Assembly: GCF_025370935.1 (NCBI RefSeq)
Contig: NC_133496.1
Location: 11,424,493-11,488,492, forward strand
Source of the DNA: Choristoneura fumiferana
Lineage: Eukaryota > Arthropoda > Insecta > Lepidoptera > Tortricidae
Direction of reading: 5' to 3'
Length of the DNA stretch: 64,000 nt
The first letter of the stretch is position 1, and each line of letters starts with the position of its first letter. Below are positions 51,101 to 59,438 of the stretch, one piece after another. Below the pieces are notes generated by a model that had not been told where the DNA came from, made no database searches, and was given only the letters and a program-made list of their open reading frames with translations. Position numbers and translations under genes: made by a program.

Positions 51101-51353
51101 GGAATATGACCAAACTTTTAAGTCTCTAGCTTCAATAGCTTTGTCTGTCAGTCAGTAAGTTTACGGGTCCCGAAGCTTAAACTTTCTCAAACGCCGGCAA
51201 CAAACTAACCTCCTTGAGAACCTACTGATGCTCGTTTGCCTCCCTCTCATAATAAAAAAAGATGTCTCACCTCGACTGCAGGGGTCCGTTGGCGATGGGC
51301 CCCCGCATGCTATCCATACGCGCTCTCTTTGGCAGCATCTTGCGTTTGTCCAT
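36077..51353 (-). CDS. CtBP: C-terminal binding protein (CtBP) corepressor, complete, 9 coding exons
   Basis: Minus-strand exons: 51353-51271, 46131-45872, 43238-43107, 41264-41065, 40111-40012, 39652-39450, 38785-38611, 37476-37346, 36139-36077; 1,347 nt, 448 residues. All borders are AG/GT and the phases agree. Order: basic N-terminus with PIANGPLQSRP, catalytic-domain first part (IRIGSGVDNID-type segment, here VRIGSGVDNID), NAD-binding GLGRIG with glycines near 182/184/187, then Arg267 (NTARGG), Glu296 (HENEP) and His316 (TPHAAF), the set known in human CtBP1 one residue earlier. After residue 350 comes a Pro/Gly/Ala-rich tail. Known role: NAD(H)-sensing nuclear corepressor that binds PXDLS-motif repressors. 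The insect protein is very strongly conserved, so the call is firm. Confidence 0.97.
36428..36540. mobile_element. TAA-type palindromic MITE, copy b
   Basis: CCCCCTGTTTCAACATTCATTG start, GATGTCGTCTGTTTGTTTTG, then GACGGAGACGACATCACATT; right end lost. In CtBP intron 8. Confidence 0.65.
37302..37345 (+). repeat. (GT)n microsatellite next to the CtBP exon 8 donor
   Basis: GT/CA dinucleotides with a few interruptions run from 37302 to about 37338, directly inside the intron beside the splice donor (CA-rich on the transcribed strand). Confidence 0.9.
37346..37476 (-). CDS. CtBP: CtBP coding exon 8 (low-complexity tail)
   Basis: Residues 385-428: MNGGYYGGGGAQAAHSTTAV then a Pro/Gln-rich segment ending QPPISL. 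Tail regions are known to vary between CtBP isoforms. The donor GTCAGT is followed at once by a (CA)n tract, and the frame stays open into the intron. Confidence 0.88.
37850..38030 (-). repeat. dispersed 'CTAGCTTTTGCCC' repeat, reversed copy
   Basis: CAGGCTACTTTTTATCCCGG and GAATTCTACGCGGACGAAGC, ending CATAAGCTAGT; the reverse complement of the family seen at 187-415. CtBP intron 7. Confidence 0.6.
38611..38785 (-). CDS. CtBP: CtBP coding exon 7
   Basis: Residues 327-384: ELREMAASEIRRAIVGRIPD, NCVNKDYFLPG, the end of the dehydrogenase fold, then a proline-rich tail (SLPPPAPPLPQPQPPPSTYS). Donor GTACAA. Confidence 0.95.
39450..39652 (-). CDS. CtBP: CtBP coding exon 6 (catalytic residues)
   Basis: Residues 259-326 carry Arg267 in LVNTARGGLVDD, Glu296 in LDVHENEPFNVF and His316 in CTPHAAFYSD. 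The exon ends DASAQ; insect orthologues usually show T rather than Q at this junction, a small change with no obvious consequence. Confidence 0.97.
39815..39925 (-). mobile_element. LINE 3'-end fragment (ATGT tail)
   Basis: ATGTATGTATGTAAAC, then ATTGTACAAGACAAGTATAC and AATTACCAGTCAACCTTTGA. Same family as 44615-44780. Confidence 0.55.
40012..40111 (-). CDS. CtBP: CtBP coding exon 5
   Basis: Residues 226-258: DLLFQSDCVSLHCSLNEHNH then HLINEFTIKQMRP, with split Gly259. Donor GTACGA. Confidence 0.97.
40265..41030. other. CtBP intron 4, unrecognised
   Basis: No repeat family or exon that I can name. Begins right after exon 5 (40111) and its acceptor; the 950-bp intron ends at exon 4. Confidence 0.4.
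41065..41264 (-). CDS. CtBP: CtBP coding exon 4 (NAD-binding motif)
   Basis: Residues 159-225: GPEQVREAAAGCARIRGDTL, then GIVGLGRIGSAVALRAKAFG with the dinucleotide-binding GxGxxG motif, then FYDPYLPDGIEKSLGLTRVY. GC-rich; donor GTAACA. Confidence 0.97.
41797..42208. mobile_element. foldback element of TGTTACCACTAA words
   Basis: Ends GGGTTATTCCCACCTGTTAT and AAGTGGGAATAATCC. Inside, CCCATCTGTTACCACTAA, AATTGGTGGTAACAACTGGG, CCAGTTGTTACCACCAAT and TTTAGTGGTAAAAGATGG alternate in both directions. In CtBP intron 3; no ORF. Confidence 0.75.
43107..43238 (-). CDS. CtBP: CtBP coding exon 3
   Basis: Too short for a simple ORF scan; found by translating the reverse complement of 43107-43238: IAVCNVPGYGVEEVADTTLC and NLYRRTYWLANMVREGKKFT. 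Acceptor TTCTAG, donor GTAAGC. Residues 115-158, leading into the coenzyme domain. Confidence 0.96.
43312..43430. mobile_element. TAA-type palindromic MITE, copy c
   Basis: GGGCCTGTTTACCACTCATT, GATGCTGTCTCTGTTTGTTT and AGACGGCATCACATTTAATT; right terminus eroded. It lies about 75 bp upstream of CtBP exon 3 on the sense strand. Confidence 0.7.
43640..44455 (+). pseudogene. jockey/CR1-type LINE 3' end, split by an insertion
   Basis: 43660-43757 encodes the familiar polymerase end (VVELPADRL...ESLPTFKSMLREHYL, then stop). The 3' tail resumes at about 44393 (CTGCTTGCTATGTGTTGGTG, AATAAAGAGTTATTGTATTG) after the element at 43905-44392. Confidence 0.65.
43905..44392. mobile_element. word-array element inserted in the LINE tail
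   Basis: Made of variants of GTTTCGCCAAATTTCAC / TTTGGCAAACAATT / TTGCAAAATTTTACTT in series, with a GC-rich core GAGCGAGCGAAGCGAGCGAG at 44172-44192 and GGATAGTTTAGGTTCAGAA after it. The core and the GTTTAGGTTCAGA word recur in the 55.9-56.9 kb element. Confidence 0.6.
44615..44780 (-). mobile_element. LINE 3'-end fragment
   Basis: ATGTATGCATGTATGTAAAC, CTCTTTATTGTACAAAAC, TCTCTACCAGTCAACATTTG; matches 39815-39925 in the same orientation. Confidence 0.6.
44791..44932. mobile_element. TAA-type palindromic MITE, copy d (intact)
   Basis: GGGCCTGTTTCGCCACTTGT ... ACAAGTAGTGAAACAGGCCC with TAA on both sides. Full hairpin, making this and copy e the reference copies. Confidence 0.9.
45735..45852. 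mobile_element. MITE at the CtBP exon 2 donor
   Basis: GGCCGTATTGTCTAACAC at the left and CAGACAATAAGGCC at the right; inner CACCATCTCTTTCTACCG and CAGAAAGAAGTGGTGAAAAC match the MITE at 21538. Its right end is 19 bp from the exon 2 donor. Confidence 0.75.
45872..46131 (-). CDS. CtBP: CtBP coding exon 2
   Basis: Residues 28-114: [20 protein letters not shown] through VRIGSGVDNIDVKAAGEL. Contains the helices and strands that form the PXDLS-peptide-binding cleft in known CtBP structures. Phase 1 exit, donor GTAAAG. Confidence 0.97.
46265..46500 (-). mobile_element. LINE 3'-end fragment
   Basis: CAAAGTCAAAGTCAAAATAT tail then CTTTATTCAATTTAAGCTC, CGCACCGGTTCGGAAAAACC and CGGCAAGAAACTCGACGAGG; a very common moth LINE end. 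In CtBP intron 1. Confidence 0.65.
46925..47330. repeat. dispersed 'CCGGCCAAGTGCGAGTC' repeat
   Basis: AACCGGCCAAGTGCGAGTCA ... GGGTTCCGTTTTTTCCTTTT / GAGGTACGGAACCCTAAAAA. The ends carry inverted GGGTTCCGTAC / GTACGGAACCC. An inverted relative is at 58600-58942. Confidence 0.65.
47335..48380. other. CtBP intron 1 segment, mostly unrecognised
   Basis: No exon. The words GGGACAACATGTCCCGCCCGG (split by an odd A-rich stretch) and GTGGGGACTCAGACCGGGAC at 46898 look like ends of an element that holds the repeat at 46925. Confidence 0.3.
48384..49545 (+). mobile_element. mariner-type DNA transposon, defective, with a LINE scrap inside
   Basis: TIRs start CGAGGGCTGCACTGAAAGTT and end AACTTTCAGTGTGACCCTCG, each bordered by TA. 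Transposase pieces remain: REGRPKSAVTQENIDAVRQM, SRWIPHLL and HPPYSPDLSPNDFF with one catalytic Asp. The middle Asp region is deleted, and 48666-48862 is inserted RTE-type LINE end. Confidence 0.9.
48666..48862 (+). mobile_element. RTE-type LINE 3' end inside the mariner
   Basis: Encodes remnants like EWRALGEAYVQQ before GACATGATGATGATGATTC, the usual GAT tail. Inserted into the N-terminal part of the transposase gene. Confidence 0.7.
48894..49567 (+). pseudogene. mariner transposase pseudogene (two broken frames)
   Basis: Frame 1 (48894-49277) covers the helix-turn-helix end through the first catalytic strand (WIYAYEHTY, where the usual D is not kept). Frame 2 (from 49247) covers the C-terminal third ending in KCIKYKGDTL. 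Not functional. Confidence 0.85.
50020..50520. other. GC-rich, purine-biased noncoding block in CtBP intron 1
   Basis: CGGCAGCGAAACGAGAAAGT, TTCCGAGCGGGAGGAACGCG, GTCGAAGTTTCGCGGGGCAG and GGTTGCAAACAAAGAGGGG follow one another in otherwise AT-rich DNA. No convincing exon on either strand. It could be a conserved noncoding element or an old repeat. Confidence 0.35.
51271..51353 (-). CDS. CtBP: CtBP coding exon 1 (initiator)
   Basis: MDKRKMLPKRARMDSMRGPI followed by ANGPLQS and a split Arg. An in-frame TAA lies directly before the ATG, fixing the start. Donor GTGAGA at 51270-51269. The exon opens at 51397 with an acceptor, so 44 nt of spliced 5' UTR precede the ATG. Confidence 0.95.
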
Positions 51354-51397
51354 TTAAAGCGGCAGAGCCGCTTTGACCACACTCCGCAGCGCGTCAC
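51354..51397 (-). promoter_or_regulatory. 5' UTR part of the CtBP ATG exon, with upstream splice acceptor
   Basis: On the minus strand a TTGTTCCAG acceptor ends at 51398 and is followed by 44 nt leading to the ATG. The transcription start must therefore be farther right, beyond at least one 5' UTR intron. No upstream noncoding exon could be recognised in 51.4-64 kb. Confidence 0.7.
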
Positions 51398-51999
51398 CTG
51401 GAACAATCATTACACAAAATCAATAACTTGGACAAAATAAGTAGCAAGGTCACGGGATCTAGTTCAGCGTTAATATGCCCGAACTTACAAATCCCATTTA
51501 GTTTGTGTTTGTATTAAGCTATACGAGGTGAGCTGTGTTACAAAATTAATAATTAAAACTTTCTATCTGGCATAGCTCTGTAATGGCGCATCTAGATCAA
51601 ACGAACAAAAAAGTTGTCAGTATTGTATTACACGATTTAAAAGCACGACGAAGAAAACATGAAAGGATGTTCGTGCTTTTGATTTAACTGGTCTTTATAT
51701 CTAAACGCACTGTAAGGTCCATATTCTCGATGTCAATGATATTTAACAATTTCTAAATATACGTTTCTGTTGCTCTCGAAAAAGTAATCAAAATTTTTGA
51801 AAATGTCTATGCCACTCACCAACCTTAACGTAGGTGTATTACGACGTGCAAGCGAATAGAATTAAATTATTCAAAGAAATAATATGAAAAATAATAACTA
51901 ATAATATCGTTGCACTATGAAACACGTGCGGCAGTATTTAAAACACATCACTAACAGCTTTTAAAATACAATCTTGCATACCTTTAATAATAATAATAC

Positions 52000-52175
52000 T
52001 AATGTTTATTGACAAATAGTTACATTGTTAATAGTTATAACATGAGATGTAGGGTGATTAGTCTAAATATACGACACCCTGGTGTCTAAACTAGGCTTAG
52101 CCTGTGTCTTAGACACCAGTTTCTTCCTATGCCATTACTAATTGGCGAATGCGATTATTAACTACCATAAATAGT
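52000..52175 (-). mobile_element. LINE 3'-end fragment
   Basis: (AAT)n start, ATGTTTATTGACAAATAGTT and AACTAGGCTTAGCCTGTGTC. The AACTAGGCTGAGCCTGTAAC word at 25810 marks a relative. Confidence 0.5.
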
Positions 52176-52544
52176 GCAACCTTTATGCAATAAGTACACA
52201 ATTAGGGAACGTCGATAATGATAATGATGAAACTGGTAGCGTAGCGTGACCTATTAATTATTCAACAATACAAACACACAGACAATAAACAATAAACGTA
52301 ATGATATTGGTTTTCACGTTTATTTATACTGTGTCAGTTTGGAGCACCTATTGCCAGTGGACTGTCGTTAGTTTAAGTGGTTTTTAATTAAAGTATGTAG
52401 ATCAATTTACTTTAACTCGGCGAATGTTACGCCAACTACGTGTACATTCAGAAATACTCAGAATAAACATAATAAAGAAAAAATGCTGATTAAGTAATTA
52501 GAAGAGACTATACAGTTTATTTAGTATTTATTAGCGTTAACGGC

Positions 52545-52810
52545 ACCCCCCCTTTTTTTTATTCGACTGGATGGCAAACGAGCAAGTGGGTCTCCTGATG
52601 GTAAGAGATCACCACCACCCATAAACATCTGCAACACCAGGGGTATTACAGATGCGTTGCCAACCTAGAGGCCTAAGATGGGATACCTCAAGTGCCAGTA
52701 ATTTCACCGGCTGTCTTACTCTCCACGCTGAAACACAACAGTGCAATCACTGCTGCTTCACGGCAGGATTAGCAAGCAAGATGGTGGTAAAAATCCGGGC
52801 GGACCCTTGA
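52545..52810 (-). mobile_element. LINE 3' end, longest copy of the 15438 family
   Basis: GGATGGCAAACGAGCAAGTG, ACATCTGCAACACCAGGGGT, ACCTAGAGGCCTAAGATGGG and GCTTCACGGCAGGATTAGCA; about 260 bp retained. Confidence 0.7.
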
Positions 52811-52959
52811 GGAAAGTTAAACTGATTTTTCGGAATACATAAGTAAATAACTCTCATTTCAATTTCTTACAGACTTGAAAAAAGGAGGTTCGCAATTCGT
52901 TGTTTTTTTTTAAATAGCAAGTGCACACAAACATAACTGTATAATTATTTTTTTTAACA

Positions 52960-53178
52960 AAAAATGGAACCGATTACAAAAAACTTGATAATAATTTTCT
53001 ACTGCACGGGCACGAGCCACCAGGAGTGAAACTATAGTCGTCTACCTTCATCATCACCTTATCTACATAATACATATTGGGCTTCAATCACTCCTGCTGG
53101 CCCGTGCTGAGGCTCCGACTTCAAACTAGTAAGTAGAAAATTATTTTAAAGGTTTTTGTAGTCGATTCCATTTTTTTT
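52960..53178. repeat. 220-bp imperfect palindrome
   Basis: TGGAACCGATTACAAAAAAC and ATAATTTTCTAC on the left, GTAGAAAATTATTTTAAAGG and TTTGTAGTCGATTCCA on the right; inside, GCACGGGCACGAGCCACCAG against CTGCTGGCCCGTGCTGAGGC. Centre near 53068. Confidence 0.75.
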
Positions 53179-54110
53179 CCTGGTTCTCACAACGGTTCCG
53201 GCATATATTCTATTTTTTTAACATGATTCAAATGCCAGAATGCCAAACTGACGTAACTAGAGTCCGTCCTACTGTTACGCAAACTATCGATACTTTTGCA
53301 TGTACCATCAGCCAAATATTTGGTCTACCACCCTACGAGTAAAGTTGATAATCATTTGCATGTAATAAAACAATAATGCCAATAGACGTGTCTGTCAACT
53401 TGAAAGTTCGACTTTAGCGAAATATTTATATGATAGGAACTTGTTCAAAAATTGATAGACCACATACCTATTTGGCTGATGGTACCTAGTGATAAAAGTG
53501 GCAATAGCATATTTGTTGGTTTAAACGTTACGCTATCGAACTGAAAGTCTTATTTGAATTTTAAATATATATATATTCAACACTTCTTGGAGTATCACTC
53601 TGACCTGACAAACAATCTTGCAAATTAATAATAAGTTCCTTTATTTAACCGCTTTTATTTTTACCGATATCCCTCCCTCACCTCTAGCAATTGCGGCCTA
53701 TTGAAACAACATTGTAAAGGCGTTCGTTCAAGAAAGTAAATTAATATAACACAGTACCTACGCAGTAACTTAACAATTTTTTGGCGAATTTGAGTTCATT
53801 ATATTCGAACAATCAGCAGTTTTAATGTGATTTCATTTTGTCAAGCATTATATCTCTGTTAGAAATGAATCATTTAGAACAAATAGAGTATAGTTATATT
53901 ATACTACTCAAAATAAGGGCCACTTGAATTTTACCGGTAAAATTAAATCAAAAATATGCTTGCGTTTTGAATTGAATACATTTAATTGAAAGATAAGCAT
54001 TTGTACTGTCATGCTGTACGATTTTTAGACAAGGAATGTTAAAGAATTATATTTATTAGCATTTTCGTTTCACCCATAAAATTAACGTGGTCCTTATTAT
54101 CTTTTGAGCA
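53179..54110. other. unrecognised AT-rich stretch
   Basis: Only a short inverted pair stands out: GTACCATCAGCCAAATATTTGGTC (53300; the word is written split here as GTACCATCAGCC and AAATATTTGG) and TTTGGCTGATGGTACC at 53471, about 180 bp apart, suggesting another small TIR element. Confidence 0.4.
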
Positions 54111-54114
54111 GTAT

Positions 54115-54465
54115 ATTTTATAACAGTGTTTCGGTATCTGCGGTCTTCTTCATCAGGCCCAGTTCACCAAATGATACTTTCTGAATGTAAAACATAACAT
54201 ACAACATACTTGACTTGGTATTAAAAATGACAAAATCGCTATAGATATGCTTATAAAATTTGAGGGTTGCCCTCGATTTCTCTAAGATCCCATCAACAGA
54301 TCCTGACTTGGTTACAATGGGACCACCTCGTAAGTATAACCTTATGAACAAAAAATAATTCTGAAAATCGGTCCACAATTGGCGGAGTACTCGCATAACA
54401 AACATACAAAAAACACATACGAAGAATTGAGAACCTTCTACTTTTTTGAAGTCGGTTGAAAATTA
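54115..54465. repeat. dispersed repeat ending TTTTTTGAAGTCGGTTG
   Basis: ACAGTGTTTCGGTATCTGCG, CCTCGATTTCTCTAAGATCC and GAGAACCTTCTACTTTTTTG are recurrent moth words. The open frame on its minus strand is not a host gene. Confidence 0.5.
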
Positions 54466-55859
54466 AGGATATAAATCAGCACACAAAACCAGTCAACAAT
54501 TTTCTAGTAACTTGATTCATTTCTGAATTTATTTCGAGAAAAGAAACAATTCATTCACCGAGGAGTCCCACTCTCACTCAAAGCAATTTCAAACTTTATC
54601 AAATCCTCACATTCACTTTGGCACAAAAACAGAAAGATTTAAAACAAAACTGGGTTATGTTTAGGAGTGTTCGAGTGTTTTAATTTAATGCTACAACCAT
54701 TAAGGATGGCTACTCACTATTGCAATGTCATTAGGGGCGTGGTTGTCAAACCGCTGTCGATCTTGCGGCGCATTATTTACCTAGAGCAAAAACATTACTT
54801 GTTGAATAATTAATGCTAGCATAACACAATAACAACATAAAGACACCCCAGTGGCTCGATGTGAGCAATGTGTTTTCTAAAAAGTCCATCAACATCATTT
54901 CAGTTTTAAGTAAAAATGTGAAGTGAAAGAATATTGTGATTTCACAATCTACTTTGAGTAATTAAATAAATTTTTAATACGGAATGCAGACGGTGATTTC
55001 ATTATTTTTTTACACAGTTGTATGCATCATAATCACGGGTAGAATGAATAATTTGAGGGGCCCACAAATATATCTAATGTAATTAACCGCGAATCATTAA
55101 AAACTATTATTGTGATTTAATTAAATTATGACTAAACATATTTAGTTAACTATAGGTTCATAATAGTATCACCTAAGTGACAATAATGAAAAGGCCAGTG
55201 AACTCAGTTATTTATCAGTGTACAATAGTAGATTGATAAACTAGGGTTGTAAGTGATCACCCAAGATATTTAGGCGCACGAGCAAGCAAACCGAGTTCGC
55301 GGGTGTAATTGATCATTTACACTCGAGTTGAACACTACTTTTCATCACAAATGCGAGGAAATAAAGAAAAACTGTTATAAATGTATACGCAATTTGTAAC
55401 AGAGCGGAAGAAAATTTATCGCGCCAAACCGTCTTTTTTTTTAATAGCCTCGCGATCTTTGGCTTTGGCACATTCAGTCAGCACTGGCACTGGCCAGCAG
55501 CATTATGCCAGCATGAAGGTTTGGAGGAGTATTACGCATTACAATCTCCTTGTAGTTTATCAGTTCGTGAATACAAAGAAGCACCATTCGATTTTTAAAT
55601 TTACTTACATCCCTAAAGATGTAAATCGAATTTACAACAAGGATTTCAAGTTAAATGCAACCTACTTTCGGAGCTTAAGTGATGAAAATACTTTTTTAAA
55701 CGATACCTAAACTTATTCTCAGACGTAAAATGCCGAATTAAAGGGAAAAACAAAGAACTGAACTTAGGCATTTCGGTTTTAATTTACCTTTACTTCTAAG
55801 TGGCTCCTTTACTTATTATAAGTGGCTCTAACTCAGAAATAATTTATAAATACGCATAA

Positions 55860-56960
55860 TACTATGTTAAATATTGAACTATCGAAATTCCTAAAAGTAT
55901 CCATAGGTGATGGACCCCCTAGGATTAGTAATATTACAATTAATGGAGGTAAGTAACAGATAATAAAACGGGTACGTATTGCAAGGCCTAAAATTGAAAT
56001 AACTAACTTTAAATAACCTATGTTCGAAATCCCTAAAATCTTAATACCTAATGATTTTAAATACCTAAGCAACTAACACCTACCTACGAATTACCTAAGT
56101 TTAAAATACCTATTGGAGTAAATGTCTAATGTTTAAAATAAAAATAAATAAATAAATATCAACAGCAATGACACCTAAATTTGTTACACCAACATTTGAA
56201 ATACCAAATGGTCAAAATACCTAAAACGATGCACTTGCGAGCTTCTACAATTAGAGTAGTGCGAGCTGTTGCAAAAAAAAACCTAACTCCGAGTCGCTTC
56301 TGCCCTGAAACGTCTTGCTCGCTCGCTTCGCTCGCTCCCTATCAGTGAGGCACCAGCTGGACTGTACAAAAGGGGAGCCTCACGACTTAAAATAAATGAT
56401 ATCGATGGGATGTCGTTATTACACCTACTTTGATACCTCGCTGGCAGCGAGCGAGCGGAGCGAGCGAAGAATACGATTCAGAGCAGAAACGACTCTGATA
56501 GTTTAGGTTCAGAAGATTAAGGCGGGAGCGAAGCGCAGCGTAGCTTCCGCCTTAGCCTTCGATGTAAGGTTTTTTTTTTGTAACAGCACAGAAAATGATA
56601 AATATGAATCTACCCCCGCTTGGAAAAGTCGGAATGTTGTCATTTGAAAATAGCACTTTGGTGTAACGATAATTTCGGTATTTTGACTGCTAACATACCA
56701 TTTACCATTTTAAGCTTTCGATATTTTAAATGTAAGTGAAAAAAAACATTAGGTATTAAGGTTTTAGGGATTTTGAACGTAGGTTATTTAAAGTTAGTTA
56801 TTTAAATTTTAGACATTGCCATTCGTAACCATTTTAAACTTTCGGTATTTTGAATATAGATGGAAAAAATCATTAGGTTTTTAGATTTTAGGGATTTTGA
56901 GCGTAGTTTATTTAAAGTTAGTTATTTTAATTTTAGACCTTGCAAAACGTACCCAAAAAA
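55860..56960. mobile_element. foldback / word-array element with GC-rich core
   Basis: GGGTACGTATTGCAAGGCCT with AATAACTAACTTTAAATAAC (55968-56025) is mirrored by TTATTTAAAGTTAGTTATTT and ACCTTGCAAAACGTACCC (56908-56955). The right side also has a direct ~122-bp duplication (56750 and 56872). The core pairs GCTCGCTCGCTTCGCTCGCT (56318) with GAGCGAGCGGAGCGAGCGAA (56449). Between are many AAATACCTAA-type words. Confidence 0.7.
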
Positions 56961-56999
56961 ACAGCGTAGTAGTAGTAGGTACACGCATCAAAGTTCACG

Positions 57000-57818
57000 T
57001 TGCAGTACAAACAAATACGGGTCAATAATGAAGGTCGGTTAAAACTGGAGCACGGCATCCAAGGGCGGATGCTGGCCTATTACTTATTATACTTTACTTT
57101 ACTAGACGTAGGAAAACGGGGGGGTATTTATTTGCAAACGACGCCGCGCGGGCCCCGTCTGTGTCATTCTGGGAAGTCAGGTTGTGCAGGTGTCAGACTG
57201 GTAGTAGACAGGGATGGTACACGGGCTTCTCTAGGTGCCGCATCGTCGCGTCTGGCTCGAACAGAGTTGTCTGTATTATAGTTACGTCATTTTGTGTCGG
57301 CATTGACCTTGGCCGCCGAGTTTAGAACGAATAAATCAAGAAAATACAAATAGTATAACAGAACTACAGTTTATCTCCTAAGACATGTGGCCGGTTGCTA
57401 GCCAATTTGTTTTTGTATCGCTAATGTTTAGTTGCCAACTTAAATTGAAGGTTATATTATAATATTTAACTTCAATTAGTAACTACTAGGAAGGCTGTGC
57501 ATCCATCAGAGATAGGCGAACACAAACAGAGCGGTGCAAAAAAATCACCAAGAACTAAGCAGCGCTGATAGCCAAGCCAAGATAGGACAAGCACCAGGAT
57601 ACTGACGTACTTGCTGGGAATTGGCACTCTGTTGTGCTGGCTAGTATTGTGAAGTTTTTATCCAATAATAATTTGTAAAGTATTCAAATCCGTTTTCTAT
57701 GTTCATTTTGGTTATGTTATTGCCGGTAGGTATTGTATTCTTTATTATTCATTTGTGTTCCATGTTGATTTATATGAAGCATGTAACGTAATAGGCGTTT
57801 TGGTTTTTTATACTGTAA
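57000..57818. other. unrecognised stretch with a GC-rich patch
   Basis: 57110-57320 is GC-rich (GACGCCGCGCGGGCCCCG) in AT-rich surroundings and might be part of a CtBP 5' noncoding region, but I see no clear exon border. Confidence 0.3.
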
Positions 57819-57959
57819 GGGTCTGTTTCACCATCCATTGATTAGTGTTAACTGGCGGTTAGGTGTGATGCAGTCTCTATTTGTTTTGTTCGAATAGACG
57901 GAGACGGCATCACATTTAACCGTCGGTTAACGCTAATCAATGGATGGTGAAACAGCCCC
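57819..57959. mobile_element. TAA-type palindromic MITE, copy e (intact)
   Basis: GGGTCTGTTTCACCATCCAT ... ATGGATGGTGAAACAGCCCC with TAA on both sides; internal GATGCAGTCTCTATTTG / AGACGGAGACGGCATCAC. Gives the uninterrupted form of the site split in copy a. Confidence 0.9.
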
Positions 57960-58039
57960 TAAGCCTATTATTGTATTGTTTTGAATAAATAAATAAATAG
58001 AGGCTAGGGCTAGGAAAATGAAGTAATCCTGTTGGTGGA

Positions 58040-58330
58040 CTTTTTTTTATAAGAATAAGAATAAATTTTATTGAAACAGTTAATTTATTTACATTTAATT
58101 AATAGATTAAAATGATCTAACAAATATAGCACTGCGACAGATTTCTTAAAAAACAAGTTTGTGTACTCTTGGGACAATGTTTGATTAAAAATGTTAATAA
58201 CATGCATATTAATTGAAATACCACTTTATTTAATTGTGAATGGTGTATTCATCTTTTTAAGTTCAACAGAGAAATCTTACAATTATTGCACATGGCTAAT
58301 ATTATCTGATACTTATCAAATTCTGGGTTG
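58040..58330 (-). mobile_element. LINE 3'-end fragment
   Basis: AAGAATAAGAATAAATTTTATTG tail-first layout (split: AAGAATAAGAATAA, ATTTTATTG) followed by AT-rich sequence. No coding part. Confidence 0.4.
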
Positions 58331-58599
58331 AGATGAGTTTTTTTTTTTTGGGACAAGTCAGGGGACTGTGTTTTGGGGTGTTGAAAATTTTAAATTAAAT
58401 AGGTAGTTTTGGTATGTTAATTGTGTAATTTCAAAATATGGTTGTTTTTAAACACAAAAACAATTTTCTTTGACATTTATCTCAACACGTTTTTTCCATA
58501 AAAAGCCAAGAACTATGGGGTTGTTCAAAGCCAAACAATGTTATTTGCCAGACGTGCTATTATTCTGTATATTAACATACTATAACCAAATCCTACGTA

Positions 58600-58942
58600 C
58601 ATACTTTTCAGGATGCAAAGGAACAGTCTGCAAAGACGGAGTCCTTATAGGATCACTTTGTTGTCTGTCCATCTGTTTTTCATTAAAAGGTGTTTCAATA
58701 CAAATTACCCGGGAATTAAAACCTATAAAAAAAAACTTCATAAACACAACCAATAAGAAAATTTTGCAAATCTTAATTATTTATGTCGGTATCAGTAACC
58801 ATCTAAAATAACTCCACACTGCCCTGCGTACATTTTGCTTAGAAGCAAGGCTTTGCTAACACTGGATATTTATAGATACCTACAAATGTGTACGGAATCC
58901 TCGGTGCGCACGTCTGACTCGCACTTGGTCGGTTTCTTTAAT
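58600..58942. repeat. dispersed repeat, inverted relative of 46925
   Basis: GCAAAGACGGAGTCCTTATA and GATCACTTTGTTGTCTGTCC, then GTGTACGGAATCCTCGG and CTCGCACTTGGTCGG. Matches the reverse complement of 46925-47330 in its word order. Confidence 0.55.
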
Positions 58943-59096
58943 TCAAATCGTGCTTAAATTTTGAGACACCCGTTTCAAGTTACAAATTTTTACAAATATT
59001 TATGTATTGTATACATTAATATACATTGCATTAAAATAAGCGGATTAACAATAAATCACCTAAACGCTATCATAATTACTTTTAATGATCATTTTA

Positions 59097-59370
59097 GACG
59101 ACCAGATGGCCTAGTGGTTAGAGAACCTGACTACGAAGCTTGAGGTCCCGGGTTCGATTCCCGTGTCGGGGCAGATATTTGTATGAAAAATACGAATGTT
59201 TGTTCTCGGGTCTTGGGGTGTTTTTTTATATGTATTTAAGTATGTATCTATATCCATATAATTATATTTATCCGTTGCTTAGTACCCATAACACAAGCTT
59301 TGCTAAGCTTACTTTGGGACTAGGTCAATTGGTGTGAATTGTCCCTTATTTATTATTATTTATTATTTCA
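59097..59370 (+). mobile_element. tRNA-derived SINE (family A), copy 3
   Basis: A box TGGCCTAGTGG (59107-59117), B box GGTTCGATTCC (59151-59161), then TATGAAAAATACGAATGTTT, TTTGGGACTAGGTCAATTGG and a TTATTTATTATT tail. Confidence 0.88.
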
Positions 59371-59438
59371 TTACTGCTAACTAAATCGATAGAAAATGGA
59401 CCGGCGTATAAAAAATCTTTATCATTATTCATTCCATT

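Noticed and set aside
55381..55710. 109-codon plus-strand ORF in the CtBP upstream region
   Set aside because: No recognised domain, no signal peptide or composition bias typical of genes, and it lies in repeat-rich DNA; most likely chance.
57110..57320. GC-rich patch as a CtBP 5' noncoding exon or promoter
   Set aside because: No clear donor, TATA or initiator arrangement was found; kept only as a possibility.
59107..59175. tRNA gene at the head of the 59.1-kb SINE
   Set aside because: Has A and B boxes but is followed by the SINE body present in three copies; acceptor stem does not close convincingly.
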